64,000 nucleotides of DNA from Peptoclostridium acidaminophilum DSM 3953 (GCF_000597865.1 NZ_CP007453.1:186001-250000); one strand, 5' to 3'; positions 16,994-27,110 are shown, numbered from the stretch's first letter. The notes: generated by a model not told the origin, from the letters alone. Numbers and translations are program-made.

Positions 16994-18733
16994 ATGAATT
17001 TGGCAAAAGCTGATATAAAGTTAGAAACGAAGCTTGTTGGCTCAGTTGAAGGGAAATTTTATATTCCCTCATATCAACGAGGATATCGATGGGAAAAAGA
17101 TCAGGTCTATCGTTTGCTCGATGACATTTATACTAATGGTGCAAAGAGCTACTGTTTGCAGCCGGTTGTGGTTAGAAAACATAACGACCGATATGAACTC
17201 ATCGATGGTCAGCAGAGATTGACAACACTATACATCTTATTGAAATACATTCAGAAAGAATATAAACCAAGGATAAGACTTAATTATTCTTTAAACTATG
17301 AAACTCGTACTGACTCTGAAGCATTTCTAGATTCCATTGATGAGATGATAGCAGAAACAAATATTGATTTCTTCTACATATATAGCGCGTATGGAACAAT
17401 TGATGACTGGTTTATTGGACAGAAAGACGATGTCATTGCTGCTGATAAAATATATGAGTATCTTGCTGAGCGCGTTAAAATCATCTGGTATGAGGTGGGT
17501 GAGTCTGACGATGCTATAGCACTATTTACGCGCCTCAATATCGGCAAAATACCTCTGACGAGCGCAGAACTTATAAAAGCAATGTTCCTGAGCCGAGATA
17601 ATAATTCTGAAATTGACAGGGAGAAGCAGGAAGAGATATCTCTGCAATGGGATAATATTGAAAGGGAATTGCATAACAACTCCTTATGGTATTTTTTGAC
17701 TAATCACTCAAATGCAAAATACCAAACACGTATTGACTTGATCTTAGATTTGATTTCGACTAAGTCTGCGGATAACAAAGAAAAATACTTCACATTTTTC
17801 TATTTTGATGACTTGAATCAAAAGGAAAATCTAAACGAGATTTGGAAGGAAATCCAGCATACATTTCTAATTCTCAAAGATTGGTATGAAGACCATGAGC
17901 TCTACCACAAAATTGGCTACTTGATTTCTTCAAATACTAAGTCTTTGCAGGATATTTTCGCATTGTCCAAACGCAATATAAACGGGCGAGGCATAACAAA
18001 AAACCAGTTCAAATCAGAATTAGACGCTTATATTAAGAAAAGTATTGACATACACACCAATTATTCTGAACTCAGCTATGAAAAGTCTACAGATTATGCA
18101 AGAATCAGCAAGCTGTTGCTTTTATTCAATGTTGAATCAGTTCGGCAAAACGGCGAGCAGACCCAGTGGTTTCCGTTTGAAAAATTTAAGTTTCAAAAAA
18201 CAGGAAAAATTTCCTGGAGCTTGGAGCATATACATGCGCAACAGTCAGAAGGTATGCAGAAGCAAGAGGATTGGAAAGAATGGCTGAGATTGCACATTCC
18301 ATCTATTGTATCCCTCGCCGAGGAGAACGATAAACTGGTCGAGGAGATGAAAATTGCCTGTGATAGGCAACGTTTAGAGCGACTGGAATTTGAAGACATC
18401 CAGCAAAAAGTAATACAAAAATTATCCGCACAGGGTAACACAGAGTACATGCATTCTATAGCAAACTTAGCATTGCTTAATATGAGTGATAACGCGGCAT
18501 TAAATAATTCCACTTTTGATGTCAAACGAAATGCAATTATTGAAATGGACAAGAAAGGCCAATTTATTCCATTTTGCACAAAGATGGTTTTCTTGAAATA
18601 CTATACGCCATCTGCAGGTAATCAGTTGCATTTTTGGGGGCAGCAAGATCGAATCGCATATATAAAGGCTATCAACAGTACGCTTAAAAATTATTTGTCT
18701 GAAGATATTTCAATAGAAAAGAGGCATGAATAA
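16994..18733 (+). CDS. DUF262 + HNH/DUF1524 protein (GmrSD-like)
   Basis: 579 aa. The N-terminal DUF262 domain has YIPSYQRGYRWEKDQ and the signature DGQQRLTTLY (residues 71-80), followed by LFTRLNIGKIPLTSAELIKA; DUF262 (GmrS) is an NTP-dependent, ParB-like fold. The C-terminal part contains LEHIHAQ near residue 413 and later N-S-T-FDVKRNAIIE, the H...N...K arrangement of DUF1524/HNH nucleases (GmrD). Family members act in type IV restriction of modified phage DNA. Its stop overlaps the start of a second DUF262 protein. Start ATG 16994 follows AGGAG at long spacing. The catalytic motifs look complete, so this pair may be active. Confidence 0.87.
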   Translation: MNLAKADIKLETKLVGSVEGKFYIPSYQRGYRWEKDQVYRLLDDIYTNGAKSYCLQPVVVRKHNDRYELIDGQQRLTTLYILLKYIQKEYKPRIRLNYSLNYETRTDSEAFLDSIDEMIAETNIDFFYIYSAYGTIDDWFIGQKDDVIAADKIYEYLAERVKIIWYEVGESDDAIALFTRLNIGKIPLTSAELIKAMFLSRDNNSEIDREKQEEISLQWDNIERELHNNSLWYFLTNHSNAKYQTRIDLILDLISTKSADNKEKYFTFFYFDDLNQKENLNEIWKEIQHTFLILKDWYEDHELYHKIGYLISSNTKSLQDIFALSKRNINGRGITKNQFKSELDAYIKKSIDIHTNYSELSYEKSTDYARISKLLLLFNVESVRQNGEQTQWFPFEKFKFQKTGKISWSLEHIHAQQSEGMQKQEDWKEWLRLHIPSIVSLAEENDKLVEEMKIACDRQRLERLEFEDIQQKVIQKLSAQGNTEYMHSIANLALLNMSDNAALNNSTFDVKRNAIIEMDKKGQFIPFCTKMVFLKYYTPSAGNQLHFWGQQDRIAYIKAINSTLKNYLSEDISIEKRHE

Positions 18734-20906
18734 TATGGGAACAACTCTTAATACTTTCATTGAAATATTTAATACTAGTTTCGATGTTGGCGGAGAAACC
18801 GTCCAGATGAAAAAGATTGTAATTCCAATTATTCAGCGCGACTATGCCCAAGGCCGCCTAGATGCAGAGGTGAACCGAATCCGGGCGCGGTTCCTGGACT
18901 CCTTGCACCAAGCTATAAAGGTTGACCAAATTACCTTGGATTTCGTTTACGGAGACATCAATGCTGATGGTGTTATGACACCACTGGATGGTCAGCAACG
19001 TCTAACTGCACTATTTCTCCTTCATTGGTATGCAGCGAAGAAAGAAAATATAGACGCATCAGAGCATCTTTTTTTGGAGAATTTCAGCTATGAGACGCGA
19101 TACAGCGCGCGCGATTTCTGCTCTTTTCTAATTAAGTTTGAGCCATCATTTACAAAAAAGCTGTCAGACGAAATCGTTGACCAGGCATGGTTTCCACTCG
19201 ATTGGAAAAAAGACCCGACAATCAGCTCAATGTTGGTGATGCTTGATGCAATTCAGGTTGAATTCGCAGAGACGCAGGGAATTTGGGCGAGGTTGAAGGA
19301 TAAGGCAATAACCTTCTATTTTCTTCCTATCAAGGATATGGGTCTAACCGATGAATTATATATTAAAATGAATTCGCGTGGAAAGCCATTAACGCAATTC
19401 GAGCATTTCAAAGCCGAATTGGAACGTGAACTTAGGAAGGTCGATGAAGCTACGGCAAAACGTATCATCAAGAAGATCGATCTTGATTGGACCGATATGC
19501 TCTGGAAGTATCGCGGCGACGATAATGTGATTGATGATGAGTTTCTGCGTTACTTCAGGTTCATTTGTGACATCATTTGTTACCAGAATGGGGGGACAAC
19601 TCAAGGCAAGAGCAACGATGAATTCGATTTATTAAAAGAATACTTTTCTGCTCAGAATGAAAATGTGATGGCTAATATTCAAACACTAGAAAATTATTTC
19701 GACTGTTGGTGCAACCTTCAGGGCGATAACACTCCGGACAAATTTTTGGAACGATTTATTTCTCATGAACATCAACCGGGAAAAATTAAAGTTGAAAAAA
19801 GGTACGGAATTAACATTTTCAAAGACTGTGTGCGTAATTATGCTGATATATCTGGGAATGGTAACAGACTGTTCCCATTGAATAGGATAGTCCTTTTATA
19901 TGCTATTGTCTCCTATATCCTGAATAAAGACACAATATCCAATGATGAATTCTCTCGAAGACTAAGAATTGTAAATAATCTAATACAAAATTCCGAAGAC
20001 GAGATCAGCGATAGTGAACTCAGAACAAGCGGCAATAGAATGCCAGCCATTTTGAAGCAGGTTGATGCCATTATCAAAACCGGCACAATCGATGAGACAA
20101 TAGATAAAAACCTGAATGTGGTTCAATTAGCTGAGGAAGCCTTAAAGATTATATGGATTGAAAATAATCCGGAAAAGGCCGACTCTTTATTTGAATTAGA
20201 GGATCATGATTTACTTCAAGGACAGATTAGCATTGTTGGCTTGGAGCATCCTGAGTATTTCTTGCGTTTTCAATCTTTGTTCTCCTGTAAGTGGGACCTT
20301 GTTGATTGCACGCTTATGTCCATTGGTAATTATGGACAAAGAGAGAAAAATGGATGGAGACATCAATTAGGTTCGAAAAAGAACATGAAGGCTTGGCGAA
20401 ATCTGTTCCACAAGAGCAGTAATGACGGATTTGAAAGAACAAAGGATGTCCTCGTAGAGTTGCTGTCTCGCTCTGATTCATTTAATGACGAACTTTTGTC
20501 TAGTATCATCAAAACTTACATCGATGAGTGCGAAACCAACAATAACTATGAGTGGCGATATTACTACATCAAATACGACCTTTTCAGACCAGGGAGCTTT
20601 GGGAAATATTACTGGGATGATTTTGAGAAGCGACCATACGAGTTTTCCATTATGTCAACAGAGTCAAAGATTTCTGAAAACACATATCAGCCGTTTTTAA
20701 AGGCAATTTATAAAAACAAGCTGTCAAAAGACCATTATGGGCAACGTGCTATCGATGGTGATAATTATATAGTGTGTGAGAACGCTGCCTATGTTGTAAA
20801 GAGAACTGATACAAATGCGGAAGTCGAGATGATAGCTATTGCACAAAATGATGAAGGCATAGATACGGAGGATAGAATTAAAAAACTACAGGTTCCCTTG
20901 AAATAG
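18726..20906 (+). CDS. second DUF262 protein, large
   Basis: 726 aa (ATG 18726; the in-frame ATG 18735 has better spacing to AGAGG and may be the real start). The N-terminal DUF262 domain is clear: IPIIQRDYAQGR, ITLDFVYGDI, PLDGQQRLTALFLLHWY and YIKMNSRGKPLTQFEHFKAE. The remaining 450 residues are helical and unassigned; I see no HNH motif. Together with the preceding DUF262-HNH protein it forms a coupled pair of a kind often seen in defence islands, where this protein probably serves as a second NTPase or recognition subunit. The exact system name is not certain. Confidence 0.85.
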   Translation: MNNMGTTLNTFIEIFNTSFDVGGETVQMKKIVIPIIQRDYAQGRLDAEVNRIRARFLDSLHQAIKVDQITLDFVYGDINADGVMTPLDGQQRLTALFLLHWYAAKKENIDASEHLFLENFSYETRYSARDFCSFLIKFEPSFTKKLSDEIVDQAWFPLDWKKDPTISSMLVMLDAIQVEFAETQGIWARLKDKAITFYFLPIKDMGLTDELYIKMNSRGKPLTQFEHFKAELERELRKVDEATAKRIIKKIDLDWTDMLWKYRGDDNVIDDEFLRYFRFICDIICYQNGGTTQGKSNDEFDLLKEYFSAQNENVMANIQTLENYFDCWCNLQGDNTPDKFLERFISHEHQPGKIKVEKRYGINIFKDCVRNYADISGNGNRLFPLNRIVLLYAIVSYILNKDTISNDEFSRRLRIVNNLIQNSEDEISDSELRTSGNRMPAILKQVDAIIKTGTIDETIDKNLNVVQLAEEALKIIWIENNPEKADSLFELEDHDLLQGQISIVGLEHPEYFLRFQSLFSCKWDLVDCTLMSIGNYGQREKNGWRHQLGSKKNMKAWRNLFHKSSNDGFERTKDVLVELLSRSDSFNDELLSSIIKTYIDECETNNNYEWRYYYIKYDLFRPGSFGKYYWDDFEKRPYEFSIMSTESKISENTYQPFLKAIYKNKLSKDHYGQRAIDGDNYIVCENAAYVVKRTDTNAEVEMIAIAQNDEGIDTEDRIKKLQVPLK

Positions 20907-21133
20907 TGATATCAAAATATTGGAATTTGGCGCAAATGTACATGAGACAAAGATGATTAGTATCGTGGAGATATTCAAGACACGACAGGAATTATTAAGA
21001 TGAGCGTATCCTTCCACTGAGTGCATGGAAAAACATCTAAATTGACCATTCAACCTAAAAGAGTGGACAAAATAAACTTGGTGCCTGGCACAGGCATTTG
21101 CAGGTATGGAAATAGTTCGGGGAGGAGAAAAAA

Positions 21134-21703
21134 ATGGAACCTTCAAAAACTTTTTATACAAGTGAAAGGAAGAAGTGGAGGGAATGGCTTACTGAAAACT
21201 TCGAAAAAGAAAAGGAAATATGGTTCGTGTTTCCAAAGAAAGAGTCAGGAGAGAAAGGTCTTTCCTATAACGACGCAGTGGAAGAGGCACTCTGTTTCGG
21301 CTGGATTGACAGCACTGTTAAGAAATTAGATTCATTACACAGAGTTCAGCGGTTTTCTCCAAGAAGAAAGGGCAGTGAATACTCCAGAGCAAATATTGAA
21401 AGGCTGATTTGGCTTGAGAGACAGGGGATGATTCACCCGAAGGTCCGAGATACCATTCTTGATGTAATCAGAGTACCCTACGAATTTCCCGAGGATATTC
21501 TTGAGGTAATCAGGAGTGAAAAAAAGGTTTGGGAGAACTATCAAAAATTTCCGGAAGCCTACAAAAGGATTCGGATTGCCTATATTGATGGAGCTAGGAA
21601 GCGTCCTTTGGAGTTCAAAAAACGTCTAGAAAACTTTATCAGAAAAACAAAGGAAAACAAAATTATTGGGTATGGAGGAATCGACAAATACTACAAAAAA
21701 TAG
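21134..21703 (+). CDS. YdeI/OmpD-associated family protein
   Basis: 189 aa with a strong GGGGAGGAG site. Family blocks: KTFYTSERKKWREWL, EKEKEIWFVFPKKESG, LSYNDAVEEALCFGWIDST and QRFSPRRKGSEYSRAN. The C-terminal half ends in a basic helix with RPLEFKKRLENF. Members are small cytosolic proteins of poorly known role, some linked to peptide or bacteriocin tolerance. It appears monocistronic between the DUF262 pair and the IS-rich zone. Confidence 0.85.
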   Translation: MEPSKTFYTSERKKWREWLTENFEKEKEIWFVFPKKESGEKGLSYNDAVEEALCFGWIDSTVKKLDSLHRVQRFSPRRKGSEYSRANIERLIWLERQGMIHPKVRDTILDVIRVPYEFPEDILEVIRSEKKVWENYQKFPEAYKRIRIAYIDGARKRPLEFKKRLENFIRKTKENKIIGYGGIDKYYKK

Positions 21704-21733
21704 TTATACGAAAAATGAAAGACCAGCTAATTA

Positions 21734-21922
21734 TTGATATTCTTTCTGTTCGAAACAATTGGTTTGGTATTACAAACTGCAGTTCTTACAGAGTTGGCGG
21801 CTCTAGGTTTTAGCATAATGGCAATTAGGAAAGAGAGAGCTATCTTAACTTACTGCACTTTGTTCTTTGGAATTATTGGCATCCTATTTCTGCTAACACA
21901 CAGCCTCTTTATTAATGACTGA
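21734..21922 (+). CDS. possible small membrane protein or fragment
   Basis: 62 aa from TTG 21734, almost entirely hydrophobic, with two predicted membrane segments (TIGLVLQTAVLTELAALGF and YCTLFFGIIGILFLLTHSLF). No convincing ribosome site, so it may be a remnant of a longer membrane protein. Not recognised. Confidence 0.3.
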   Translation: MIFFLFETIGLVLQTAVLTELAALGFSIMAIRKERAILTYCTLFFGIIGILFLLTHSLFIND

Positions 21923-22102
21923 TATGATGGTGGCATAAAAAAAGGGCACACCGAAAGGCATGTAAAATATTTATATTCAAGAAAGTAGATATTGAGGAGA
22001 GTTACTATGGAAAAGAGTTAGAACTAGAATTAAGACTTATACGCATATGACAGGTGAGCAAGAGAAGATAGAAAAAATTGAAGGACAGAGTACTTTTTAG
22101 AA

Positions 22103-22377
22103 GCATTACAATTTAGCGTTGTTTTGATGTAGCAAGTATGATATTTTAACGCTAAATTGTATCAAAATTGATGTATGTTTAGCCTAATCATCTCAAATAG
22201 GTACACCAATTTTGATACAATGCAAAGCCCTTGATTTCAAGGGCTTTTGTTGTTTTTGGAATTAAAGCAGTATGAAAATAGGTCCAAATATTGCAAATGC
22301 ACACCTTTCTGCTAAAAAGTATGTACACCCCTGGTGCATTTTTCGCGAGGTGTGTGCACTTTTTAGCGATAATATTT
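22103..22377. repeat. intergenic mosaic repeat, copy R2
   Basis: Closely similar to 13111-13367 along its length, with the same order of hairpins: ACAATTTAGCG with CGCTAAATTGT, ATTTTGATAC with GTATCAAAAT, the terminator-like AAAGCCCTTG-ATTT-CAAGGGCTTTT (22224-22248) and the GTGCAC-rich hairpin. Non-coding. Confidence 0.75.
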
Positions 22378-22521
22378 ACGGAATTTTTATGATTTTTTAG
22401 GAAATGTGAATGCTAGTATAAGAGTGAGCCATTTAGTGCCTTTGTGCTAACCAAAAAGTGAGCCACTTTTCAAAAAACCTGTATACTAATCTCAAAGATT
22501 AGTGCAGGGAGGATGAAAGGT

Positions 22522-23997
22522 GTGATCATTGACGTGGACATTTACCAAAAGATTAGAGAAATGAGTACAATCCAGGGTATGTCTCAAAGGGCTATCGCTA
22601 AAACGCTCGGCATATCTCGCAATACCGTCAAAAAATATTGTGACGGTGACAGCGTTCCATGGGAACGCAAAGAATACAATCGTAAGGCAGACATTCTGAC
22701 TGACGATGTATTAAAGTTCATTCTTCATTGCTTCGAGGAAGACAAATCCGAAAATATAAACAAACAGCAGCATACTGCAAGGCGCATATATCAACGGCTT
22801 GTAACCGAAAAACAGTTTACGGGCGGTGAATCAACAGTAAGACTGGCTGTGAAAAGGATTAAAGGGAGTATTCCCAAGTCATTTATCCCGTTGGAATTCG
22901 ATCCGGGGGAAGCTCTCCAAATTGATTGGGGAGAAGCCACCGTATATCTTGACGGGATTAAAAATAAAATCAATCTCTTTTGTGCAAGACTATGCTTCAG
23001 TTGCGCAATTTTCGTAATGGCATTCAAGCACCAGAACGAGGAATCCTTCTTGGAAGGTCAACAGAAGGCATTTGAATTCTTTGGCGGTATTCCTCATAAA
23101 ACAATATTTGATAATGCTAAAGTTGCAGTAAAAGAAGGCTTTGGCCAATACGCAAAGATTCAAAACAGGTACAAGGCCTTTAGCGCCCATTATGCATTTC
23201 AACCGTTGTTTTGCAACATTGCAAGCGGAAATGAAAAGGGCCTGGTTGAAAACCTTGTAGGATTTTCAAGAAGAAACTTCCTGGTTCCTGTTCCAAGGAT
23301 AAAAAACTTATCAGAGCTGAATAGTTTACTATCAGAAAAATGCAACGAGTATAAGCAGCATATGATACAAGGACGTGAGGGAACTGTCGGTATGCGGCTC
23401 TTTCAAGAAGCATCATACTTCTACTCACTTCCAAAATACAGTTTTGATACAAGCAAAACTGCGATTGCAAAAGTAAATGAATACTCCACAGTAAGGTTTG
23501 ATAAAAACAATTATTCAGTTCCGGCAACACTGATAGGCCAGGAAGCCACAATAAAGGCCTATGGCAACGAAATCAGAATACATCACAAGTCTGCAGTCGT
23601 GGCATCCTATGACCGCATCTATGGTCCAGGGGGCTACACCAGCTATACTCTGGAGCACTACATGCCACTTCTGGAACGAAAGCCACGCTCCGTATTCAAC
23701 GCCAAACCTGTAAGGCAGGCTATTCAGAGAGACCTGCTTGAATGGGGAATGAAATTCCCAAATGCAAACAGGGATACTGTCAAACTTCTTCGATTGTGCC
23801 TTGATTATGGCACTGACAGGATAATCGGCATTAAAAACCAAATACCTGCTACGGTAAGCCCCACAATCGACCTGGTACGAAGTTACTTGGATGGTCCTGT
23901 ATCAAACGGCGTAATATCGGTTGCAACGGATATCTCAGTTGATAATGTGGACCTATCGGCTTATGATGCCAAATTCAAAGTGGCGGTGAACGGATAA
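22522..23997 (+). CDS. istA: IS21-family transposase IstA
   Basis: About 491 aa. The N-terminal helix-turn-helix (GMSQRAIAKTLGISRNTVKKY) binds the ends; the DDE core shows QIDWGEATVYLDG, IFDNAKVAVKEG and EKGLVENLVGFSRRNF. GTG 22522 is preferred because GGGAGG lies nine bases upstream; ATG 22513 abuts that site. The stop overlaps the istB start (TAATGG), the usual coupling in IS21. IstA itself looks intact, but its ATPase helper is broken. Confidence 0.9.
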   Translation: MIIDVDIYQKIREMSTIQGMSQRAIAKTLGISRNTVKKYCDGDSVPWERKEYNRKADILTDDVLKFILHCFEEDKSENINKQQHTARRIYQRLVTEKQFTGGESTVRLAVKRIKGSIPKSFIPLEFDPGEALQIDWGEATVYLDGIKNKINLFCARLCFSCAIFVMAFKHQNEESFLEGQQKAFEFFGGIPHKTIFDNAKVAVKEGFGQYAKIQNRYKAFSAHYAFQPLFCNIASGNEKGLVENLVGFSRRNFLVPVPRIKNLSELNSLLSEKCNEYKQHMIQGREGTVGMRLFQEASYFYSLPKYSFDTSKTAIAKVNEYSTVRFDKNNYSVPATLIGQEATIKAYGNEIRIHHKSAVVASYDRIYGPGGYTSYTLEHYMPLLERKPRSVFNAKPVRQAIQRDLLEWGMKFPNANRDTVKLLRLCLDYGTDRIIGIKNQIPATVSPTIDLVRSYLDGPVSNGVISVATDISVDNVDLSAYDAKFKVAVNG

Positions 23998-24518
23998 TGG
24001 GTGAAATAAACGTGAAGGCACAGTCTATTTCTCTTTACTGCAAGCAGCTCAAGCTCCCTACCTTTTGTGATTATGAAAATATGATCCGTCAGATGGACAC
24101 CAATATGAGCTATGAGGATTTCCTCCTTGCGCTGCTAAGAGTTGAGAACGACCAGCGTCAGGGAAATAATCGCAAAAGGCGGATCAAAGCTGCAAAGTAT
24201 CCGTATTTGAAGACTCTTGATGAATTTGATACAAGCCGGCTTAAACATGTAAAAGAACCTTTTATTTTTGAGTTGTCTGAGTGCGACTACATAGACAAAC
24301 ATCAAAACATTGTAATGATAGGAAATCCCGGAACAGGCAAGACGCATCTTGCAATAAGCCTTGGCTTGAAAGCCTGCACCCTCGGATATTCCGTCAAGTT
24401 TTATAACGCCGCATCACTTGCAACTGAATTGGTCGAGGCCAGCGAGTATAAAAGGCTGGCAAAGCTTGAAAAACAGCTATCTAAAGTTGATCTGCTAATA
24501 CTAGATGAACTTTCGTAC
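23997..24518 (+). pseudogene. istB: IstB ATPase, truncated by an IS
   Basis: The AAA+ helper of IS21 transposition. The Walker A motif is IGNPGTGKTHLA and the Walker B region begins LLILDELSY, where the frame runs into the next IS and stops at 24536. The last third (normally about 75-80 residues) is missing here and not found elsewhere in the window, so the element should be non-autonomous. Confidence 0.88.
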
Positions 24519-24596
24519 CCCTATGTGTTAGCATAGTTGTCATAAACATCTTTTAAATGTAAAGTAGTGTTATAACTAAATTTACGGAGGATGATT

Positions 24597-25094
24597 ATGG
24601 CTCACTATAGTAAAGAATTTAAAGAATCTATTATAAAAAGAATGATGCCCCCAAACAGCGAAACAATAGCTTCGATTGCCAGAGAAACCGGCTTATCGGA
24701 AAATACACTGCATATGTGGAAGCGTAAAGCTCGTGCCAACGGATTTGCAGTTACAGCCGGCGAAGAAGAATCCGAAAAATGGACAACTCAGGACAAATTC
24801 CTCATGGTTATTGAAACCGCAGCCTTGAGCGAAATTGAGCTTGCAGAGTATTGCCGAAGCAAAGGGCTTTTCGTCGAACAAGTGCAAGCTTGGCGTGATG
24901 CGTGTATGCAGGCTAACGGAGGCGTTGCGCAGGAAGCCGCAAAGCTGCAGCGTTCCAACAAGGAAAAAGATAAAGAAATTAAAAAGCTTACATCAGAGCT
25001 CAAAAGAAAAGAAGCCGCCCTTGCTGAAACTGCTGCGCTTATAGTTCTTAGAAAAAAGGCCCGAGCGATCTGGGGGGAAAACGAGGACGAATGA
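24597..25094 (+). CDS. IS3-type transposase OrfA, copy B
   Basis: 165 aa, nearly the same as the 8182-8679 protein (for example SETIAS instead of SESIAS) and matching 30253-30750 in protein sequence. Helix-turn-helix plus coiled coil; ATG 24597 after CGGAGG. Confidence 0.9.
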   Translation: MAHYSKEFKESIIKRMMPPNSETIASIARETGLSENTLHMWKRKARANGFAVTAGEEESEKWTTQDKFLMVIETAALSEIELAEYCRSKGLFVEQVQAWRDACMQANGGVAQEAAKLQRSNKEKDKEIKKLTSELKRKEAALAETAALIVLRKKARAIWGENEDE

Positions 25095-26158
25095 TCAGTG
25101 CCCAAGATCGCGCTATAGCAATAGAACTGATTGAAGAAGCAACAGCAAACGGAGCAAGAGAACACAAGGCCTGTGAGGTTATTGGAATTAGCCACAGAAC
25201 TTTATTTAGGTGGAGAAGCGACATAACCCCAAACGAAGACCAAAGACCTCATGCAAAGCGTCCCACGCCCCATAACAAGCTTACTGAAGATGAGCAAGCA
25301 AAGGTCATAGAAACAGTAAATCAGCCAGAATTCAAAAGCCTGCCGCCAAGCCAGATAGTTCCAAGGCTTGCTGACAAAGGCCTATACATCGCATCAGAAT
25401 CAACCATGTATCGCGTACTAAAACAACACAACATGCAACACCACAGAGGCAAGGCTAAAAAACCATCAAGCCGATCTATTTCAACACATAGCGCTGATGG
25501 GCCCAACCAGGTATGGATGTGGGACATAACATACCTTCCAGCTGATGTTAAAGGGTTCTATTACTACCTGTACATGATACTAGATCTCTTCAGCCGGAAA
25601 ATTGTTGGATGGGAAGTATGGCCTGTTGAAAGTGCTGAAAATGCCAGTATTCTTGTCCGCAGGGCCATTATGGCTGAACGACGAACACTTTCAGGTGTGC
25701 CGCTAGTTTTGCACTCTGATAATGGCAGCCCAATGAAGGGAGCTTCTCTGCTTGAAACACTGTATCAGCTAGGAATAATTCCATCTAGAAGCAGAGCTCG
25801 TGTTAGCAATGACAACGCCTATGCTGAATCCGTATTTAAAACCTGCAAATACAGGCCCGGATTTCCAACCAAAGGTTTTGCAAGTATAATAGCTGCCCGT
25901 GAATGGGTATTGGATTTTGTAACATGGTACAATCAAGAACACAGACACAGTGGGCTTAATTTCCTGACCCCAAAACAAAGACATGATGGACAGTCAGAAT
26001 CAGTATTTTCAAAGCGTAAAGAAGTATACGAAGCTGCTAAAAAAGCTCATCCTGAACGCTGGTCGGGCAGTACACGCAAATGGGAGCTTGATGAACGCGT
26101 TTGGCTGAATCCCGAACGAATGTCCCCTAAAAGCGAGGAAGAAAGAAAGCTTTCTTAG
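25091..26158 (+). CDS. IS3-type transposase OrfB, copy B
   Basis: 355 aa, coupled to orfA by ATGA overlap. D-D-E core in MWDITYLPADVKG, HSDNGSPMKG and NDNAYAESVFKT. Intact, so this copy could be active. Confidence 0.92.
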   Translation: MISAQDRAIAIELIEEATANGAREHKACEVIGISHRTLFRWRSDITPNEDQRPHAKRPTPHNKLTEDEQAKVIETVNQPEFKSLPPSQIVPRLADKGLYIASESTMYRVLKQHNMQHHRGKAKKPSSRSISTHSADGPNQVWMWDITYLPADVKGFYYYLYMILDLFSRKIVGWEVWPVESAENASILVRRAIMAERRTLSGVPLVLHSDNGSPMKGASLLETLYQLGIIPSRSRARVSNDNAYAESVFKTCKYRPGFPTKGFASIIAAREWVLDFVTWYNQEHRHSGLNFLTPKQRHDGQSESVFSKRKEVYEAAKKAHPERWSGSTRKWELDERVWLNPERMSPKSEEERKLS

Positions 26159-26205
26159 CAAATACATATTTCAATAATTTATGACAACTTAATTGACAAA
26201 CACCG

Positions 26206-26341
26206 GTACACGCAAATGGGAGCTTGATGAACGCGTTTGGCTGAATCCCGAACGAATGTCCCCTAAAAGCGAGGAAGAAGAAAAGCTTTCTTAGCAAATA
26301 CATATTTCAATAATTTATGACAACTTAATTGACAAACACCG
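26206..26341 (+). mobile_element. right-end fragment of a second IS3-type copy
   Basis: Repeats the last ~135 bases of the element just before it, starting in the middle of orfB at GTACACGCAAATGGG and ending at ACACCG. It has one sequence difference (GAAGAAGAAAAG versus GAAGAAAGAAAG), so it comes from a separate copy that had inserted into mgtE. Confidence 0.9.
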
Positions 26342-27110
26342 GTTCTTCGACAATAACATCAATTACGTCATCAACTGTAATAATTCCAAGTATTGAATGT
26401 TTCTTGTTGACAACCGGAAGAGCTTTTAAGTCATATTTTGATACGATGAGCGAAACCTCTTCTTGATCGGTATCTGGATAGACAAAAATAACATTTTTGT
26501 TCGTTATATCTTCTAGCTTAGATTCATCGGATGCAATTAAAATATCTCTTAAATCAGTAGTGCCTATAAGTTCATTTTTGAGATTGATTATAAAAATAGT
26601 TTCAATTACTTCGGTTTTTGGACCTATAACTTTAATCTTTTGTAATGCTTCTTTAATAGTTAAATTTTTCCTCAACGCAATGTAATGAGTGGTCATGATT
26701 CCGCCTGCAGTATTCGGCTCAAAACCTAAAAGCATTTGAATTTCGCTGGCATCATGTTCTCTCATTAACTCAAGTAATTCTTTACGCCGATTGATGCTCA
26801 GTGTTCCCAGAATATCGGCAATATCATCAGTCGACATATGCGAGAAAACCTGTGCAGTTTTACTTGAGTCGAGGAGTCCAACAATCCTTATCTGCAGCTC
26901 GTTATCTGATTCTTCGATGATGGATGCAATATCGTCCGAATCAAGGAGATCTAGTAAAACCGTCAAATCCGCATCTTCAAAATCAGACAACGCTGATGCA
27001 ATATCAATGGAGTATTGATTTTTTAGTAATTCTTTCAACTGAACCAAGTTTTGATCAGTGACTAGATTTAGTAATGATTTTTTTAGTTCGTTTATTTCTC
27101 TTAGTTCCAT
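26325..27110 (-). pseudogene. mgtE: magnesium transporter MgtE, truncated after the CBS domains
   Basis: The 261-aa frame holds the cytosolic MgtE N-domain (helical; ADILGTLSINRRKELLELM, EIQMLLGFEPNTAGGIMTTH) and both CBS domains (LIGTTDLRDIL and ILGIITVDDVIDVIVEE), but stops inside IS sequence after VEEP. The whole five-helix membrane channel of the roughly 450-aa family is missing, so no magnesium transport is possible. Start ATG 27110 has GGAGG. Native sequence ends at 26342; the last few codons are IS-derived. A soluble regulatory fragment could still be made. Confidence 0.9.

Larger units (their letters stand above)
22407..24518 (+). mobile_element. IS21-family element, right end lost
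   Basis: istA and the first two thirds of istB are present. Repeated AGTGAGCCA motifs between 22420 and 22475 are typical of IS21-type terminal multiple repeats; the exact left end is approximate. The right side is cut at 24518 by another IS. Confidence 0.8.
24519..26205 (+). mobile_element. IS3-type two-gene element, copy B (1687 bp)
   Basis: Same length and ends as 7071-8757, opposite orientation. GTAC occurs directly before (24515-24518) and after (26206-26209) the element and may be a 4-bp target duplication, but the right GTAC also belongs to a second, truncated IS copy. Confidence 0.92.
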
